Positions 24,384 to 33,114 are shown, counted from the first letter of the stretch. The stretch is 51,194 nucleotides of DNA from Treponema sp. (GCA_031276965.1 JAISMC010000162.1:1-51194), one strand, 5' to 3'. Notes: generated by a model not told the origin, from the sequence alone. A program made the numbers and translations.

Positions 24384-25619
24384 CTAAAAACTTACGCCGA
24401 CGCTGAGGTTTGTCTGAAAATATTTAGCCGCCACATTATAGGTTACGCCCACTCCGATGGCGGGAAGGGCCAGTTTGCTTAGATAAAAACGCAGGGATCC
24501 CGCGGCGCCGTGATCGAAGCGGCGCCCCAGAACGGGCCCCTGAGACCAGACCCCCTGATACGAGGCAAGCAGCGAAAGGGTTCCGAAGGAAAATTTATAG
24601 ATGTACTTTTCTATGTCAAAGGAGCCGCCGGCATAGTTCCGGGCAGCAAAGTTCCGGGGCAGTATATCAACCTGGGCCGCCGATGGCGGAGATTCAAAAA
24701 GGACCTCCGCATCGGGATCGTAGAGAACCCCCGCCTTCAGGCCCAGCTTAAAACCGGGGATGAGGGACCTTTCGTACACGGCCTGGAAAGACAGGGCGTG
24801 GGAGGAGGGAAAATCTATACCGATGGTAAAGATATAGGCAAGGCTGACGTTCTGCTGGGCGCTCAGGTAGCCGTCCCAAACCGTTTTTTGCAGGACAAGC
24901 TCCGGGGACAGGCTGATAGTATGGGCGTCTTCGCGGGGAGCCCGCAGGGGATCATCGCTGTGGCGGAGCAGCCTTCCGTCATAGGAAGCCCGTAACGAGG
25001 GAACAAAGAATTCGTTCAATGGATAACTAATGCCGGCGGATACGGCCGCCGATTCCTGGCTGAACCTGCGGATATCGTTATTTTCCTGATCCGCGCCGGT
25101 CCTGTCCTCCTGGGCGTAGGAACCCCTCAGGCTCCATCCCGGCACATGGTCCCGGTCCGGGGTGCTTATGTACATGGCCGTAACCATCCAGCCGCTGCTC
25201 CGGTACAGTCCCCCCAGGATCATCTTGTCGTTAACCCCGAAGGCGTTGGCGTCCATAAAAAAAGCGCCGCCCCCCATGTCGCCGCCGGATCCTATAAAAA
25301 AGAGGGGGAAGGGGATGATGGACCATTTTTCCCTAAGCTCAATCTGAAGAAGCCGGCCGCCCCCTTCGGGGTCATCGCCGATGGATACCGAAACCGGCTC
25401 CAGGATACCCGTCTCCAGAACAGCCCCCTCCACTTCTTTAAGGTCAAGGGATGCGGCGTCCCTGCCGAGGAATTTCTTTACATACTGTTCGGCCACATGG
25501 GGCTTGGTCCTTTTAAGGCCCAGAATGGAAACAGCGGTAATTTCATTGCCAAGAAGGGGTTCGGCGCCGGCGGCAAGGAAACAAAATAACAGCAGTATCA
25601 GCCCGTTCCTGGACGGCAT
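24384..25619 (-). CDS. Omp85/BamA-like outer membrane protein, short form
   Basis: A 411-residue exported protein with signal peptide (LILLLFCFLAAGAEPLLG). One POTRA-like module follows (ITAVSILGLKRTKPHVAEQY, then GILEPVSVSIGDDPEG and LLQIELREKWSIIPFP). The rest is alternating beta strands with many aromatic ends and a final Phe (NLSVGVSF), the usual BamA-recognised end of a barrel. It is far shorter than BamA and has only one POTRA, like patatin-less or TamA-like relatives seen in spirochetes. It starts 1 base after the ilvE stop with GGAG 5 bases upstream, so the two genes are coupled. Cargo unknown. Confidence 0.75.
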   Translation of the reverse strand: MPSRNGLILLLFCFLAAGAEPLLGNEITAVSILGLKRTKPHVAEQYVKKFLGRDAASLDLKEVEGAVLETGILEPVSVSIGDDPEGGGRLLQIELREKWSIIPFPLFFIGSGGDMGGGAFFMDANAFGVNDKMILGGLYRSSGWMVTAMYISTPDRDHVPGWSLRGSYAQEDRTGADQENNDIRRFSQESAAVSAGISYPLNEFFVPSLRASYDGRLLRHSDDPLRAPREDAHTISLSPELVLQKTVWDGYLSAQQNVSLAYIFTIGIDFPSSHALSFQAVYERSLIPGFKLGLKAGVLYDPDAEVLFESPPSAAQVDILPRNFAARNYAGGSFDIEKYIYKFSFGTLSLLASYQGVWSQGPVLGRRFDHGAAGSLRFYLSKLALPAIGVGVTYNVAAKYFQTNLSVGVSF

Positions 25620-25620
25620 A

Positions 25621-26703
25621 TTACACTCCGGTCATCCAGTTTTTGGTATCCGGCAGGGTACCATACTGAATTCCCTTTAACGTATCCCGGAGTTCCGCGG
25701 TAAGTTCCCCCACCTTGCCGCCGTTAAAGACTGCCTTCTTCCCCTGCCAGGTCAGAGACTCAATGGGGGTGGCCCCGGCGGCGGTACCGCTGACAAAACA
25801 TTCCTTCGCCTCGGAGAAGACCTCTTCGATGCTGATCTTCCGCTCCGAGGTTTTTACCTTCCGGTCCTCCGCCAGTTCCAGGAGGCTTGCCCGGGTGATC
25901 CCCGGAAGTATGGTATCCCCCAGTTCCGGGGTAACCAGTTCGCCGGATTTTAAATAAAAGAAGATATTACAGGATGAGCCCTCTTCTATATACTTGCGTT
26001 CCACCGGATCAAGAAAGATACATTCCATATAGCCCGCTTCGGCGGCCTCGTGTTTTGCCAGGGCGGAGATAACATAGTTGGAGGCCGCCTTAATCCAGCC
26101 GGTTCCCCTGGGGGTTGCCCTGATCCTTTCGGTTACCACCGCATCGGACTTGTCCGCGGAAAAATAGGCGCTTACCGGGGTAGTAATTATCATAACCCAG
26201 GGCGCCCGGGACAGGTTGACCCCTATTCCCCCTTCGGCAATGGTAAAGGGCCTGATGTACACCGAATCGGCGGTCATAAAGGAATCCTTCTCCCAGGCGG
26301 CATTGTACCGGGGGGAAAACCCAAGCCCGGCATTCCGCTTCACCGTCTCTACGCAGGCTTTGACAAATTCATCCTCCGGGAAGGGCGGCATGTAGAGCCC
26401 CTTCATGGACATATAAAACCGGACGGCGTTCCTGCCGGGCCTGAAAATCGCCAGCCCCCCGTTTTTCTGGGGCAGGGCCTTGAGCCCCTCAAAACAGCCA
26501 AGCCCGTACTGGCTGGTATAGTTTACCAGGGGCATATCATCGTAGTAGTTCCGGGAATTCTCCAAACGGCTTCGCCCGGTTTCCCCCAGGGCGGCTTCTT
26601 CCTCCGGCGTCTTGTGGGTTTTTTCGATATATGCTCCCTTCCATCCGTCCGCAGTATACTTTGAGCGGTAGATTACGGGATAACTCTTTAACGCAAAAGC
26701 CAT
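25621..26703 (-). CDS. ilvE: Branched-chain amino acid aminotransferase
   Basis: A class IV PLP enzyme exchanging amino groups between glutamate and Leu, Ile or Val keto acids. Motifs: NYTSQYGLGCFEGLKALP, RPGRNAVRFYMSMKGLYMPP, the PLP lysine in GTGWIKAASNYVIS, and EEGSSCNIFFYLKSGEL, ILPGITRASLLELA. The frame is open to 26757, but MAFALKSYPV at 26703 has GGAGG 6 bases upstream, so I start there (360 residues, normal). It is followed directly by the Omp85-like gene, an unusual partner. Confidence 0.93.
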   Translation of the reverse strand: MAFALKSYPVIYRSKYTADGWKGAYIEKTHKTPEEEAALGETGRSRLENSRNYYDDMPLVNYTSQYGLGCFEGLKALPQKNGGLAIFRPGRNAVRFYMSMKGLYMPPFPEDEFVKACVETVKRNAGLGFSPRYNAAWEKDSFMTADSVYIRPFTIAEGGIGVNLSRAPWVMIITTPVSAYFSADKSDAVVTERIRATPRGTGWIKAASNYVISALAKHEAAEAGYMECIFLDPVERKYIEEGSSCNIFFYLKSGELVTPELGDTILPGITRASLLELAEDRKVKTSERKISIEEVFSEAKECFVSGTAAGATPIESLTWQGKKAVFNGGKVGELTAELRDTLKGIQYGTLPDTKNWMTGV

Positions 26704-26725
26704 TACAACCTCCGGGCGCGCACCA

Positions 26726-26761
26726 GAGTTGTTCCAAAAACTGACGTTTTGGAACAAACTC
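26726..26761. repeat. Small intergenic hairpin, GTTGTTC/GAACAAC family
   Basis: GAGTT and GTTCCAAAA (26726-26739) pair with TTTTGGAAC and AACTC (26747-26761, one extra A). The loop is AACTGACG on this strand. It stands between the divergent ilvE and ychF genes. Confidence 0.6.
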
Positions 26762-26908
26762 CGTTATCATCATATAAATTTATGAACCGAAAAACAAGGG
26801 CCGTTACCCATTGAGAAGCGGCTCATTCCGGCCCGGAAGGGGCCGCTCCGGGCCTTGTCTTCCGTACCGGGAAAGCGGATAAAGCGGCGGCCCCCAGGGA
26901 GGGGGTCC

Positions 26909-26924
26909 GGGGGGGGGGGGGGGG
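26909..26924 (+). repeat. Run of 16 G residues upstream of ychF
   Basis: An uninterrupted G16 tract followed by GGCGGC-type repeats, about 75 bases before the ychF start. Such tracts slip during replication and can change promoter spacing. They are also prone to sequencing error. The 295 bases between ilvE and ychF otherwise show only the hairpin at 26726. Confidence 0.6.
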
Positions 26925-26998
26925 CGGCGGGGGGCGGCGGGGCAGCGCCAAGGGCGCCGCCCGGTGTCCGGCGCGGTACAGAGCCGTACAATGGGGGT

Positions 26999-28141
26999 AT
27001 GGCTCTTAACTGCGGCATTGTGGGGCTCCCTAATGTGGGGAAATCCACCATTTTTTCGGCCCTCAGTTCCGCCCCGGCGGAGGCGGCGAATTATCCCTTC
27101 TGTACGATAGACCCCAATGTGGGCATTGTTAATGTTCCCGATTCCAGGCTTGCCAAACTGTCGGCGATTTTTAAGCCCCGGAAAACCATTCCCGCCGCGG
27201 TGGAATTTGTGGACATCGCCGGACTGGTCAAGGGGGCCTCCCGGGGAGCGGGCAGGGGGAATCAGTTTCTCTCCCATATCCGGGAGGTGGGCCTCATCGT
27301 TCACGTGGTCCGCTGTTTTGACGACGGCGATATTATCCATGTAAACAATACGGTAGACCCCCTCTCGGACATGGAAACCATCAACATCGAGCTGGCCCTG
27401 GCGGATCTGGATACCCTGGCGAAGCGGCGGGAACGGGCGGAGCGGAGCCGCAAGGTTCAGGGTAAGCAGGAACAGAAAAGCGCCGGAACGCTTATTTCCG
27501 CCCTGGACAAGCTGGGTCCCGTCCTGGAACAGGGCCGGCCCGCCCGGTCGGCGGATCTAAGCGCCGAAGAGGCGGCGTCGATCCGCGACTGCCATTTCAT
27601 TACGATGAAGCCCCAGCTTTATGTCTGCAATGTGGATGAGGCGGGCATGCGGGCGATTGTCTCCGGCGGAGACGCGGACGGGGACGCCGGCGCCGTTTAT
27701 GCGGCAAAGGTAAGGCGGCAGGCCGCCGCGGAAGGTTCGGATGCGGTGGCCATCTGCGGCAAGTTCGAGGCGGAGCTGGGGGCCATCCCCGGCGGGGAGG
27801 AGAAACTGGCCTTCCTGGAGGAATTGGGCCTCAAGGAATCGGGGCTGGGAAGCCTGGTCCATGCGGCCTACCGGCTGCTGGGGCTGCGGACCTTCTTTAC
27901 CGCCGGAGAGGACGAATGCCGGGCCTGGACCATTCACGCCGGGGATACCGCCCCCAAAGCCGCCGGGGTTATTCACACGGATTTTGAAAAGGGCTTTATC
28001 AAGGCCGAGGTGTATTCCTATGAAGACATCCTTCGTTACGGAACGGAGGCTAAGATCAGGGAAGCGGGCAGGTATCGAATCGAAGGGAAGGAGTACCTTG
28101 TTCAGGACGGGGATATTATGTTTTTTAAGTTTAACATATAA
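26999..28141 (+). CDS. ychF: Obg-like ribosome-associated ATPase YchF
   Basis: A TRAFAC-class P-loop protein of 380 residues that prefers ATP over GTP and binds ribosomes. Visible: G1 [11 protein letters not shown], the switch regions with [13 protein letters not shown] and [27 protein letters not shown], and the C-terminal TGS-like domain [20 protein letters not shown] to [14 protein letters not shown]. Upstream translation to 26855 is low-complexity Gly/Pro/Ala and not protein-like. The ATG at 26999 has GGGGG just before it. A cNMP-domain gene overlaps or abuts its stop. Confidence 0.95.
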   Translation: MALNCGIVGLPNVGKSTIFSALSSAPAEAANYPFCTIDPNVGIVNVPDSRLAKLSAIFKPRKTIPAAVEFVDIAGLVKGASRGAGRGNQFLSHIREVGLIVHVVRCFDDGDIIHVNNTVDPLSDMETINIELALADLDTLAKRRERAERSRKVQGKQEQKSAGTLISALDKLGPVLEQGRPARSADLSAEEAASIRDCHFITMKPQLYVCNVDEAGMRAIVSGGDADGDAGAVYAAKVRRQAAAEGSDAVAICGKFEAELGAIPGGEEKLAFLEELGLKESGLGSLVHAAYRLLGLRTFFTAGEDECRAWTIHAGDTAPKAAGVIHTDFEKGFIKAEVYSYEDILRYGTEAKIREAGRYRIEGKEYLVQDGDIMFFKFNI

Positions 28142-28155
28142 TGCCGGAGGATAGC

Positions 28156-28596
28156 ATGATTGAATCGGCTGCTCTGCAAAAGTATTCCCTCTTCGGCGGT
28201 CTTCTGACGGAACAGATCGAAAAACTTATTCCCCTGATGACCCAGGAAAGCTACGAGCCCGGCGTTGACATTATTACTGAGGGCGCCCCCAACGACAAGA
28301 TACGTTTCATTTTGGAAGGCCGGGTGGCGGTGGTAAAGAAGGGGATAATCCTCTCCGAATTCGGAGAGGGAGACGCCTTCGGCGAAATGGAGGTCCTCGA
28401 TGTGATGCCCTCCATCGCGACTATCAAAACCCTGGCGAACACCAAGGTTATGTCCATCTCCAACCGGTGCCTCCGGGAGATCTACAAGACCGACATCAAG
28501 TCCTTTTCCCTTATCATCATGAATCTTGCCAGGGACCTTTCCCGGCGGCTCCGGCGCATGGACGAACGGATCGCCGATATAAAAAGGCAGCCCTAG
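28156..28596 (+). CDS. Stand-alone cyclic-nucleotide-binding-domain protein
   Basis: A 146-residue protein consisting of one cNMP-binding beta barrel (SLFGGLLTEQIEKLIPLM to NRCLREIYK) and a C-terminal helix, with no DNA-binding or catalytic domain. The phosphate-binding cassette reads FGEMEVLDVMPSIATI. The Arg normally present before Ser-Ala is missing (PSIAT instead of PRSAT), so cAMP binding is doubtful. An ATG at 28141 overlaps the ychF stop, but GGAGG at 28147 sits correctly before ATG 28156. It is cotranscribed with ychF. Its stop codon is the first triplet of the dispersed element at 28594. Confidence 0.75.
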   Translation: MIESAALQKYSLFGGLLTEQIEKLIPLMTQESYEPGVDIITEGAPNDKIRFILEGRVAVVKKGIILSEFGEGDAFGEMEVLDVMPSIATIKTLANTKVMSISNRCLREIYKTDIKSFSLIIMNLARDLSRRLRRMDERIADIKRQP

Positions 28597-28680
28597 GAGT
28601 TTGCTGCGCTTCGCGCACAAAACCCTCAAAAATCGCCGGTATAAAAAGCCATCAAAACCTACAGGTGCAGCAGGCTCCTA
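28594..28680. repeat. Copy A of the TAGGAG element, 87 bp
   Basis: It begins TAGGAGTTTGCTGCGCTTCG at the stop codon of the cNMP gene and ends, read from the other side, TAGGAGCCTGCTGCACCTG at the stop codon of the Na/Pi gene. The two ends are imperfect inverted repeats. Copies B (31978) and C (44130) share the ends and have about 60 extra central bases. It is probably a MITE-like or terminator-like dispersed element. Confidence 0.75.
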
Positions 28681-30354
28681 AACCGCCTGGGCCAGGGCCT
28701 CCGAAATATTATAACAGTAATCGCCCAGCCGCTCGATGCGCTTCACCAGATCGATAAAGAGCAGCTCGGTCTTAACGTTCTCCCCCGCCTCTATGCGCTT
28801 ACGGCCCAGCCTGCGCAGCCTGTCCCGGAATCTGTTAATCTGCCCCTCAAGTTCCTCCGCATGGCTCCGCTGTTCCGCCGTCAGGGACTGGCCCAGATGT
28901 TCCTGCACAAAAACGAGGAAACTTTCCACCAGGCTGATATAGGGAGCCAGGGCCTCCATTTCCTTTTCCTTAAAGAACTGATCCTTCTTAACGCTCCGCT
29001 CCAGGATGAGGCTTACGCTGTAGCAGTCGTCGGTCATGTCCTCCAGATCCGCGATGATCCGCAGGAGCTGGGACACCTTCTGCTCCGAATGATAGTGCAG
29101 CTGCTGCCGGGTACATTCAATAAGAAAGCGGGTCAGCCCCTCCCGCATTTCGTCGGCAAATTCCTCTTTCTCCCTCATCTGCCCTACCAGGATATTCACC
29201 GCATCCTCCTTGACCGCAGTGTCCGGCAGGGAACGCAGGGCGGCGCTGACCTGGGCGTACATGGCGGAAACAATGCCCGCCATATCCCGAATCTCCTTTT
29301 CCGCCCGGATGATATTCAGCTCGGGGCTGTTCTGAATAGCCCCGGAGGTATACTCCAGCTTATAGTGCGCCGGCGTTTTGTCCCCCTCCTTGTCTTTTAT
29401 AAGAAAAGAAACCAGGGCGGCGATCTGCTTGACAAAGGGAAAGAATGCCAGGGTTCCTAAAACATTGAAGATCGTATGAAACATGGCAAGATGGGTGGTT
29501 ATGTCCGTTCCGCCGGGGGATCCCGGTGTAATTATATCCACCAGGGTCAGGAGGGGGCGGAAGAAGATCAGCGCAATTACGGAGCCCACCACGTTGAAGA
29601 GCACGTGCACCAGGGCGGTCTGCTTCGCCGCGGTTTTGGTACCGATGGCCGCCATGATTGCGTCTATGGTGGTACCGATATTGGCCCCCAGGATCATGGA
29701 GGCGGCGATATCATAATTGATAACCCCCCGGTAGGCCAGGGCGATGATCAGGGTGATGGCGGCGGCGGATGAATGCATCAGCAGGGTTACCCCGGTACTG
29801 ACGGCGACGCCGATCAGCACCGAGACAAAGCCCATGTTTGAAATATGGCGGATAAATTCCATGGATTCGGGCCTTACCGTGGGAAGGCCGCCGTTAACGA
29901 AATCCAGGCCCAGGAACAGGAAGCCGAAGCCCAAAAGGGCCTCTCCCCAGTCCTGGTACTTCCATTTGATGACCCGCATCATAAACCCTATGCCCACTGC
30001 GGGCAGGGCAAAGGTGGCAATGTTTATCTGAAAACCGATAAGGGAAACCACCCAGGCGGTAGTGGTGGTGCCGATATTGGCTCCCATGATCACCCCCGTA
30101 GCCTGGGTCAGGGTAAGCAGGCCCGCATTGACAAAGGAGACCAGCATAACCGTGGTCGCCGATGAGGACTGGATCATGGCGGTAACGGCGCTGCCGGTAA
30201 GTACCGCCAGAAGCCGGTTGCCGGTCATAAAATTCAGAACCCGCTGCAGCCGGTCTCCGGCGGCTTTCTGAATTCCATCGCTCATCACCTTCATGCCGTA
30301 AAGAAACAGGCAAAGCCCGCCGAGTATCCTGAACACTACCGATATATAAGCCAT
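28678..30354 (-). CDS. Na+/phosphate cotransporter (NptA/YjbB type) with PhoU-like domain
   Basis: A 558-residue membrane protein. The two inverted Na/Pi repeats show the QSSSATT motif (AMIQSSSATTVMLVSFVNAG) with GANIGTTTTAW, and again LMHSSAAAITLIIALA with GANIGTTIDAIMAA. In the second copy QSSS is altered to HSSAA. After about residue 330 it turns soluble and helical like PhoU. It imports phosphate with sodium. The divergent gene 40 bases away is a metallophosphoesterase. Convergent with the cNMP gene, it takes its TAG stop from element A. Confidence 0.9.
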   Translation of the reverse strand: MAYISVVFRILGGLCLFLYGMKVMSDGIQKAAGDRLQRVLNFMTGNRLLAVLTGSAVTAMIQSSSATTVMLVSFVNAGLLTLTQATGVIMGANIGTTTTAWVVSLIGFQINIATFALPAVGIGFMMRVIKWKYQDWGEALLGFGFLFLGLDFVNGGLPTVRPESMEFIRHISNMGFVSVLIGVAVSTGVTLLMHSSAAAITLIIALAYRGVINYDIAASMILGANIGTTIDAIMAAIGTKTAAKQTALVHVLFNVVGSVIALIFFRPLLTLVDIITPGSPGGTDITTHLAMFHTIFNVLGTLAFFPFVKQIAALVSFLIKDKEGDKTPAHYKLEYTSGAIQNSPELNIIRAEKEIRDMAGIVSAMYAQVSAALRSLPDTAVKEDAVNILVGQMREKEEFADEMREGLTRFLIECTRQQLHYHSEQKVSQLLRIIADLEDMTDDCYSVSLILERSVKKDQFFKEKEMEALAPYISLVESFLVFVQEHLGQSLTAEQRSHAEELEGQINRFRDRLRRLGRKRIEAGENVKTELLFIDLVKRIERLGDYCYNISEALAQAV

Positions 30355-30393
30355 AATTTGAGTATATTATATCATTTTGATTTTTTTATTAAG

Positions 30394-30945
30394 ATGAAAG
30401 AAATGCCTGTTCCGAATATTTTGGTTGTTTCCGATACCCACGGTCATATTCCGTCTCTTCGGAAGGTTTTGGACTGGGCCGGGGAACGGCATTTTGATAC
30501 GGCGATCTTCCTGGGAGACGGGGCGGAGGATCTGTCCCGGGTTTCCGGGGGTTCCGGAATGCCCTGGCTTATCATCAGGGGAAACGGAGACCCGGACCTT
30601 TCCCTTCCCCCCAGGGCTTCCCTGGTGTTTGCCGGACACAGCTTCTTTCTGACCCATGGACATCTCTACTCCCTGAATGAGGGCTTCGGGCTGCTTGCCG
30701 CGGAAGCCGCTGACCATGGCGCCGAAGCGGTCCTTTTCGGACATACCCATCAGCCCTTTCTGGGAAGAGAAGATGGGGTTCTGCTTGTCAATCCCGGCAG
30801 CCTGGGACAGCCCCGGGGGCGGCGGGACGGGGCCCCCGCCGGTCCCAGCTTTGCCACCATAGCCTGCCCGCCCGGAGGGGCCCTGCAGATTCGTTTCTGG
30901 AGTCCCGGCGGAAACGGGCGGATCAACGAGCTGGACATTGGATGA
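30394..30945 (+). CDS. YfcE-family metallophosphoesterase
   Basis: A compact calcineurin-like phosphodiesterase of 183 residues. All metal-site motifs are present: VVSDTHGH, FLGDGAED, IRGNGDPD, LTHGHLYS, FGHTHQPF, followed by NPGSLGQPRGR. Relatives hydrolyse phosphodiester model substrates and possibly cyclic dinucleotides. The start may be ATG 30394 or ATG 30403. The frame upstream is hydrophobic leader-like but has no ribosome binding site. TrpS follows after 39 bases. Confidence 0.87.
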   Translation: MKEMPVPNILVVSDTHGHIPSLRKVLDWAGERHFDTAIFLGDGAEDLSRVSGGSGMPWLIIRGNGDPDLSLPPRASLVFAGHSFFLTHGHLYSLNEGFGLLAAEAADHGAEAVLFGHTHQPFLGREDGVLLVNPGSLGQPRGRRDGAPAGPSFATIACPPGGALQIRFWSPGGNGRINELDIG

Positions 30946-30984
30946 GCTCTTTACACGATGTTCCTTTTCCTCTACAGTGGCGGC

Positions 30985-31980
30985 ATGAAAAAGATATCCC
31001 TCACGGGAATTAAGCCTACGGGCATACTCCATATCGGTAACTACTTCGGGGCTATCAAACCTGCCCTTAAACTGGCGGAGGAATACGATGCCCGTTACTT
31101 TATCGCCGATTATCATGCCCTTAACACCATGAAGAACCCCAAGGAATTATCCGCCACCATACGGGAAGTTGCCGCGGGATGGCTTGCCGCAGGGCTGGAC
31201 CCCGAAAAGGTAATCTTTTACCGCCAAAGCTCCGTCCCCGAAACCTTCGAGCTTACCACCATCCTTATGGCCTTTACCGCCAAGGGGCTGTTGAACCGGG
31301 CCCATGCCTACAAAGCGGCGGTTCAGGAAAATAGCGAAAAAGGGGAGGATCCCGATGCGGGGATTAACATGGGGCTCTTTACCTATCCGGTCCTTATGGC
31401 GGCGGACATACTGCTCTTCGATTCCGATGTGGTCCCCGTGGGGCAGGATCAGGGGCAGCATGTGGAAATGGCCCAGGATATAGCCCGGGCGATAAACTTT
31501 AACTACAAGGCGGAACTGCTCCGGGTCCCGGAGGCTTCGATCCAGGAACATGTGGCGGTGATGCCGGGGCTGGACGGCCGGAAGATGAGCAAGAGCTACA
31601 ACAATATTATCCCCCTTTTCGCCCCGGAAAAACAACTGCGGCAGCTGATAATGCGAATCGTAACCAATTCTCAGGGAGTGGAGGAACCCAAGGATCCTGA
31701 CGCATCCCTGATATACCTGCTCTATAAGCTCTTTGCCTCCGCGGAGGAACAGCAGGCCCTGGCCGCCCGTTACCGGGCGGGGGGCATGGGATGGGGCGAT
31801 GCCAAGGAGGAGCTCTTCAGGGTGGCGAACCGGGAACTTAGCCCCCTGAGGGAACGTTTCGAGCATATTATTGCGGATATTCCCAGACTGGACGCAACCC
31901 TTGCCAGGGGTGCGGAACGGGCCCGGAGCATAGCCGCCCAAACCGTAGACCGCCTCCGCAGAGCCACAGGAATCGCCTAG
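30985..31980 (+). CDS. trpS: Tryptophanyl-tRNA synthetase
   Basis: A class I synthetase of 331 residues. It has the HIGH-type motif HIGNYFGAI after SLTGIKPTGIL, the tryptophan-site region ADYHALNTM, and KMSKS in GRKMSKSYNN. The start at MKKISLTG (30985) is the family start. An upstream ATG at 30958 would add nine hydrophobic residues. The TAG stop is the first triplet of element B. Confidence 0.95.
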   Translation: MKKISLTGIKPTGILHIGNYFGAIKPALKLAEEYDARYFIADYHALNTMKNPKELSATIREVAAGWLAAGLDPEKVIFYRQSSVPETFELTTILMAFTAKGLLNRAHAYKAAVQENSEKGEDPDAGINMGLFTYPVLMAADILLFDSDVVPVGQDQGQHVEMAQDIARAINFNYKAELLRVPEASIQEHVAVMPGLDGRKMSKSYNNIIPLFAPEKQLRQLIMRIVTNSQGVEEPKDPDASLIYLLYKLFASAEEQQALAARYRAGGMGWGDAKEELFRVANRELSPLRERFEHIIADIPRLDATLARGAERARSIAAQTVDRLRRATGIA

Positions 31981-32126
31981 GAGTTTGCTGCGCTTCGCGC
32001 AAAAAACCCTTAAAAATCACAGGTCAGGCGATTTTTTACCCTGCAAACTCCGAAAGCAGCCCGGTAATCGTGGGTTTTTTGCGGCATCAAGCGCAAAAAA
32101 CCTACAAGCGCAACAGGCTGCTGGCA
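31978..32126. repeat. Copy B of the TAGGAG element, about 150 bp
   Basis: It begins TAGGAGTTTGCTGCGCTTCG at the trpS stop codon, contains GGCGATTTTTTACC and GCAAACTCCGAAAGCAGCCC, and ends GCGCAACAGGCTGCTGG, which reads from the other side like the right end of copies A and C. The central part is nearly identical to copy C (reverse orientation) over about 90 bases. Confidence 0.75.
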
Positions 32127-32147
32127 TATAGTTTCTCCATAGTTTGC

Positions 32148-32176
32148 TTGACAGGACGGTATTCCAATGTTAGACT
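32148..32176 (+). promoter_or_regulatory. Sigma-70-type promoter of the STAS-HATPase operon
   Basis: TTGACA (32148-32153), 17 bases, TAGACT (32171-32176). Transcription would start at about 32183, only some 5 bases before the STAS ATG at 32188, and no ribosome binding site is seen. The message may be leaderless. Confidence 0.55.
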
Positions 32177-32187
32177 GACCAGTAAGT

Positions 32188-32535
32188 ATGGAACTGCGCA
32201 TCCGTAGAAGTAAAACCATCTATATCATCGACATTCAGGGCGAAATGGATCTTTACAATTCCTTCAAGCTGAAGGAATTGCTGATGAAAATGATAGAAAA
32301 AAAGATAGAGAATTTTATTATCAATATGGATGAGGTTGAATACATCGATTCCAGCGGTATCGGCGCCCTTATTTTTATCTCGTCAACCATAAAAAAAATG
32401 AATCTCCGTTTGGCCATTACGAATATTCACGGTTCGGTAAAAAAGGTAATAGAATTAACCAAACTGACCGGCTATTTCCCCATTGTTCCTACGTTGGAGG
32501 ACGCTATTAAAAAAATGGATGCGCAGGGCCAATGA
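32188..32535 (+). CDS. Anti-sigma factor antagonist, STAS domain
   Basis: A 115-residue single STAS domain like SpoIIAA/RsbV. Its DSSGIGALIF at 54-63 carries the serine that partner kinases phosphorylate, and LYNSFKLKELLMKMI forms the first helix. The next gene, overlapping by 4 bases (ATGA), encodes the HATPase partner. In the known partner-switching scheme the unphosphorylated STAS protein binds the kinase and frees its other target. No sigma factor gene is next to them, so the target lies elsewhere or is not a sigma factor. Confidence 0.9.
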   Translation: MELRIRRSKTIYIIDIQGEMDLYNSFKLKELLMKMIEKKIENFIINMDEVEYIDSSGIGALIFISSTIKKMNLRLAITNIHGSVKKVIELTKLTGYFPIVPTLEDAIKKMDAQGQ

Positions 32536-33113
32536 AAAGTTTAGAAATACAGACAAACGGCGCATCGCCGCTTTTTGACCGTTCAAACATGCACTACCGG
32601 GAATTCCCCTCCGACTACAAGTATATCCGCCGTTATACCACCCATATCGTCCGGTCCGCTCCGCCCAAGATAAAAGAGTTTAACCTGCTGGAACAGCAGA
32701 TCTCGGAAATTATCAAAAATGCCATTAAGCACGGCAACAAGAACGACCCCGCCAAAAAAGTAAAGGTCTGGTATCTCTTTAACCTGCACATAGCCAGGGT
32801 AGTTGTGGAAGATGAGGGCGATGGCTTTAAGGATCTGGAAAAGTGGAACGAATTCAACCGGAAGCGGCTCGAGTACATTAATAATCAGGATCTGGACAAT
32901 CTGTTAAACTATATTTCTTTCCGTACCGCCTTCAGCGATGATGTTGACGGGGGGAACGCCCTCTTCGCGGCGGTGGAGTACTGGAATGGGGGCTTTGTCT
33001 TTAACGAAAAAAGAAACGCCGTAGCCATGAAAAAGGTTTTCCCCAAGAGGGCAGTTTTCCCGGAACAGCCGCTTTTGGATTTCGTTCCCTGGACCCTGAA
33101 CGATCCGGTATAG
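32532..33113 (+). CDS. RsbW-like serine kinase / HATPase regulator
   Basis: A 193-residue protein with a GHKL ATPase fold. The N box reads QISEIIKNAIKHGNKNDP and the G1 box VVVEDEGDGFKDLEKW. A Gly-rich lid is weak (FSDDVDGGNALFAAVEYW). It probably phosphorylates the preceding STAS protein. It is longer than SpoIIAB or RsbW and has an unusual C-terminal end (FVPWTLNDPV). Start ATG overlaps the STAS stop, showing translational coupling. It ends 1 base from the convergent PilZ gene stop. Confidence 0.82.
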   Translation: MKSLEIQTNGASPLFDRSNMHYREFPSDYKYIRRYTTHIVRSAPPKIKEFNLLEQQISEIIKNAIKHGNKNDPAKKVKVWYLFNLHIARVVVEDEGDGFKDLEKWNEFNRKRLEYINNQDLDNLLNYISFRTAFSDDVDGGNALFAAVEYWNGGFVFNEKRNAVAMKKVFPKRAVFPEQPLLDFVPWTLNDPV

Positions 33114-33114
33114 C

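Noticed and set aside
26855-26998. N-terminal extension of YchF rich in glycine
   Set aside because: It is a translation of the G16 tract; the YchF family starts at [16 protein letters not shown].
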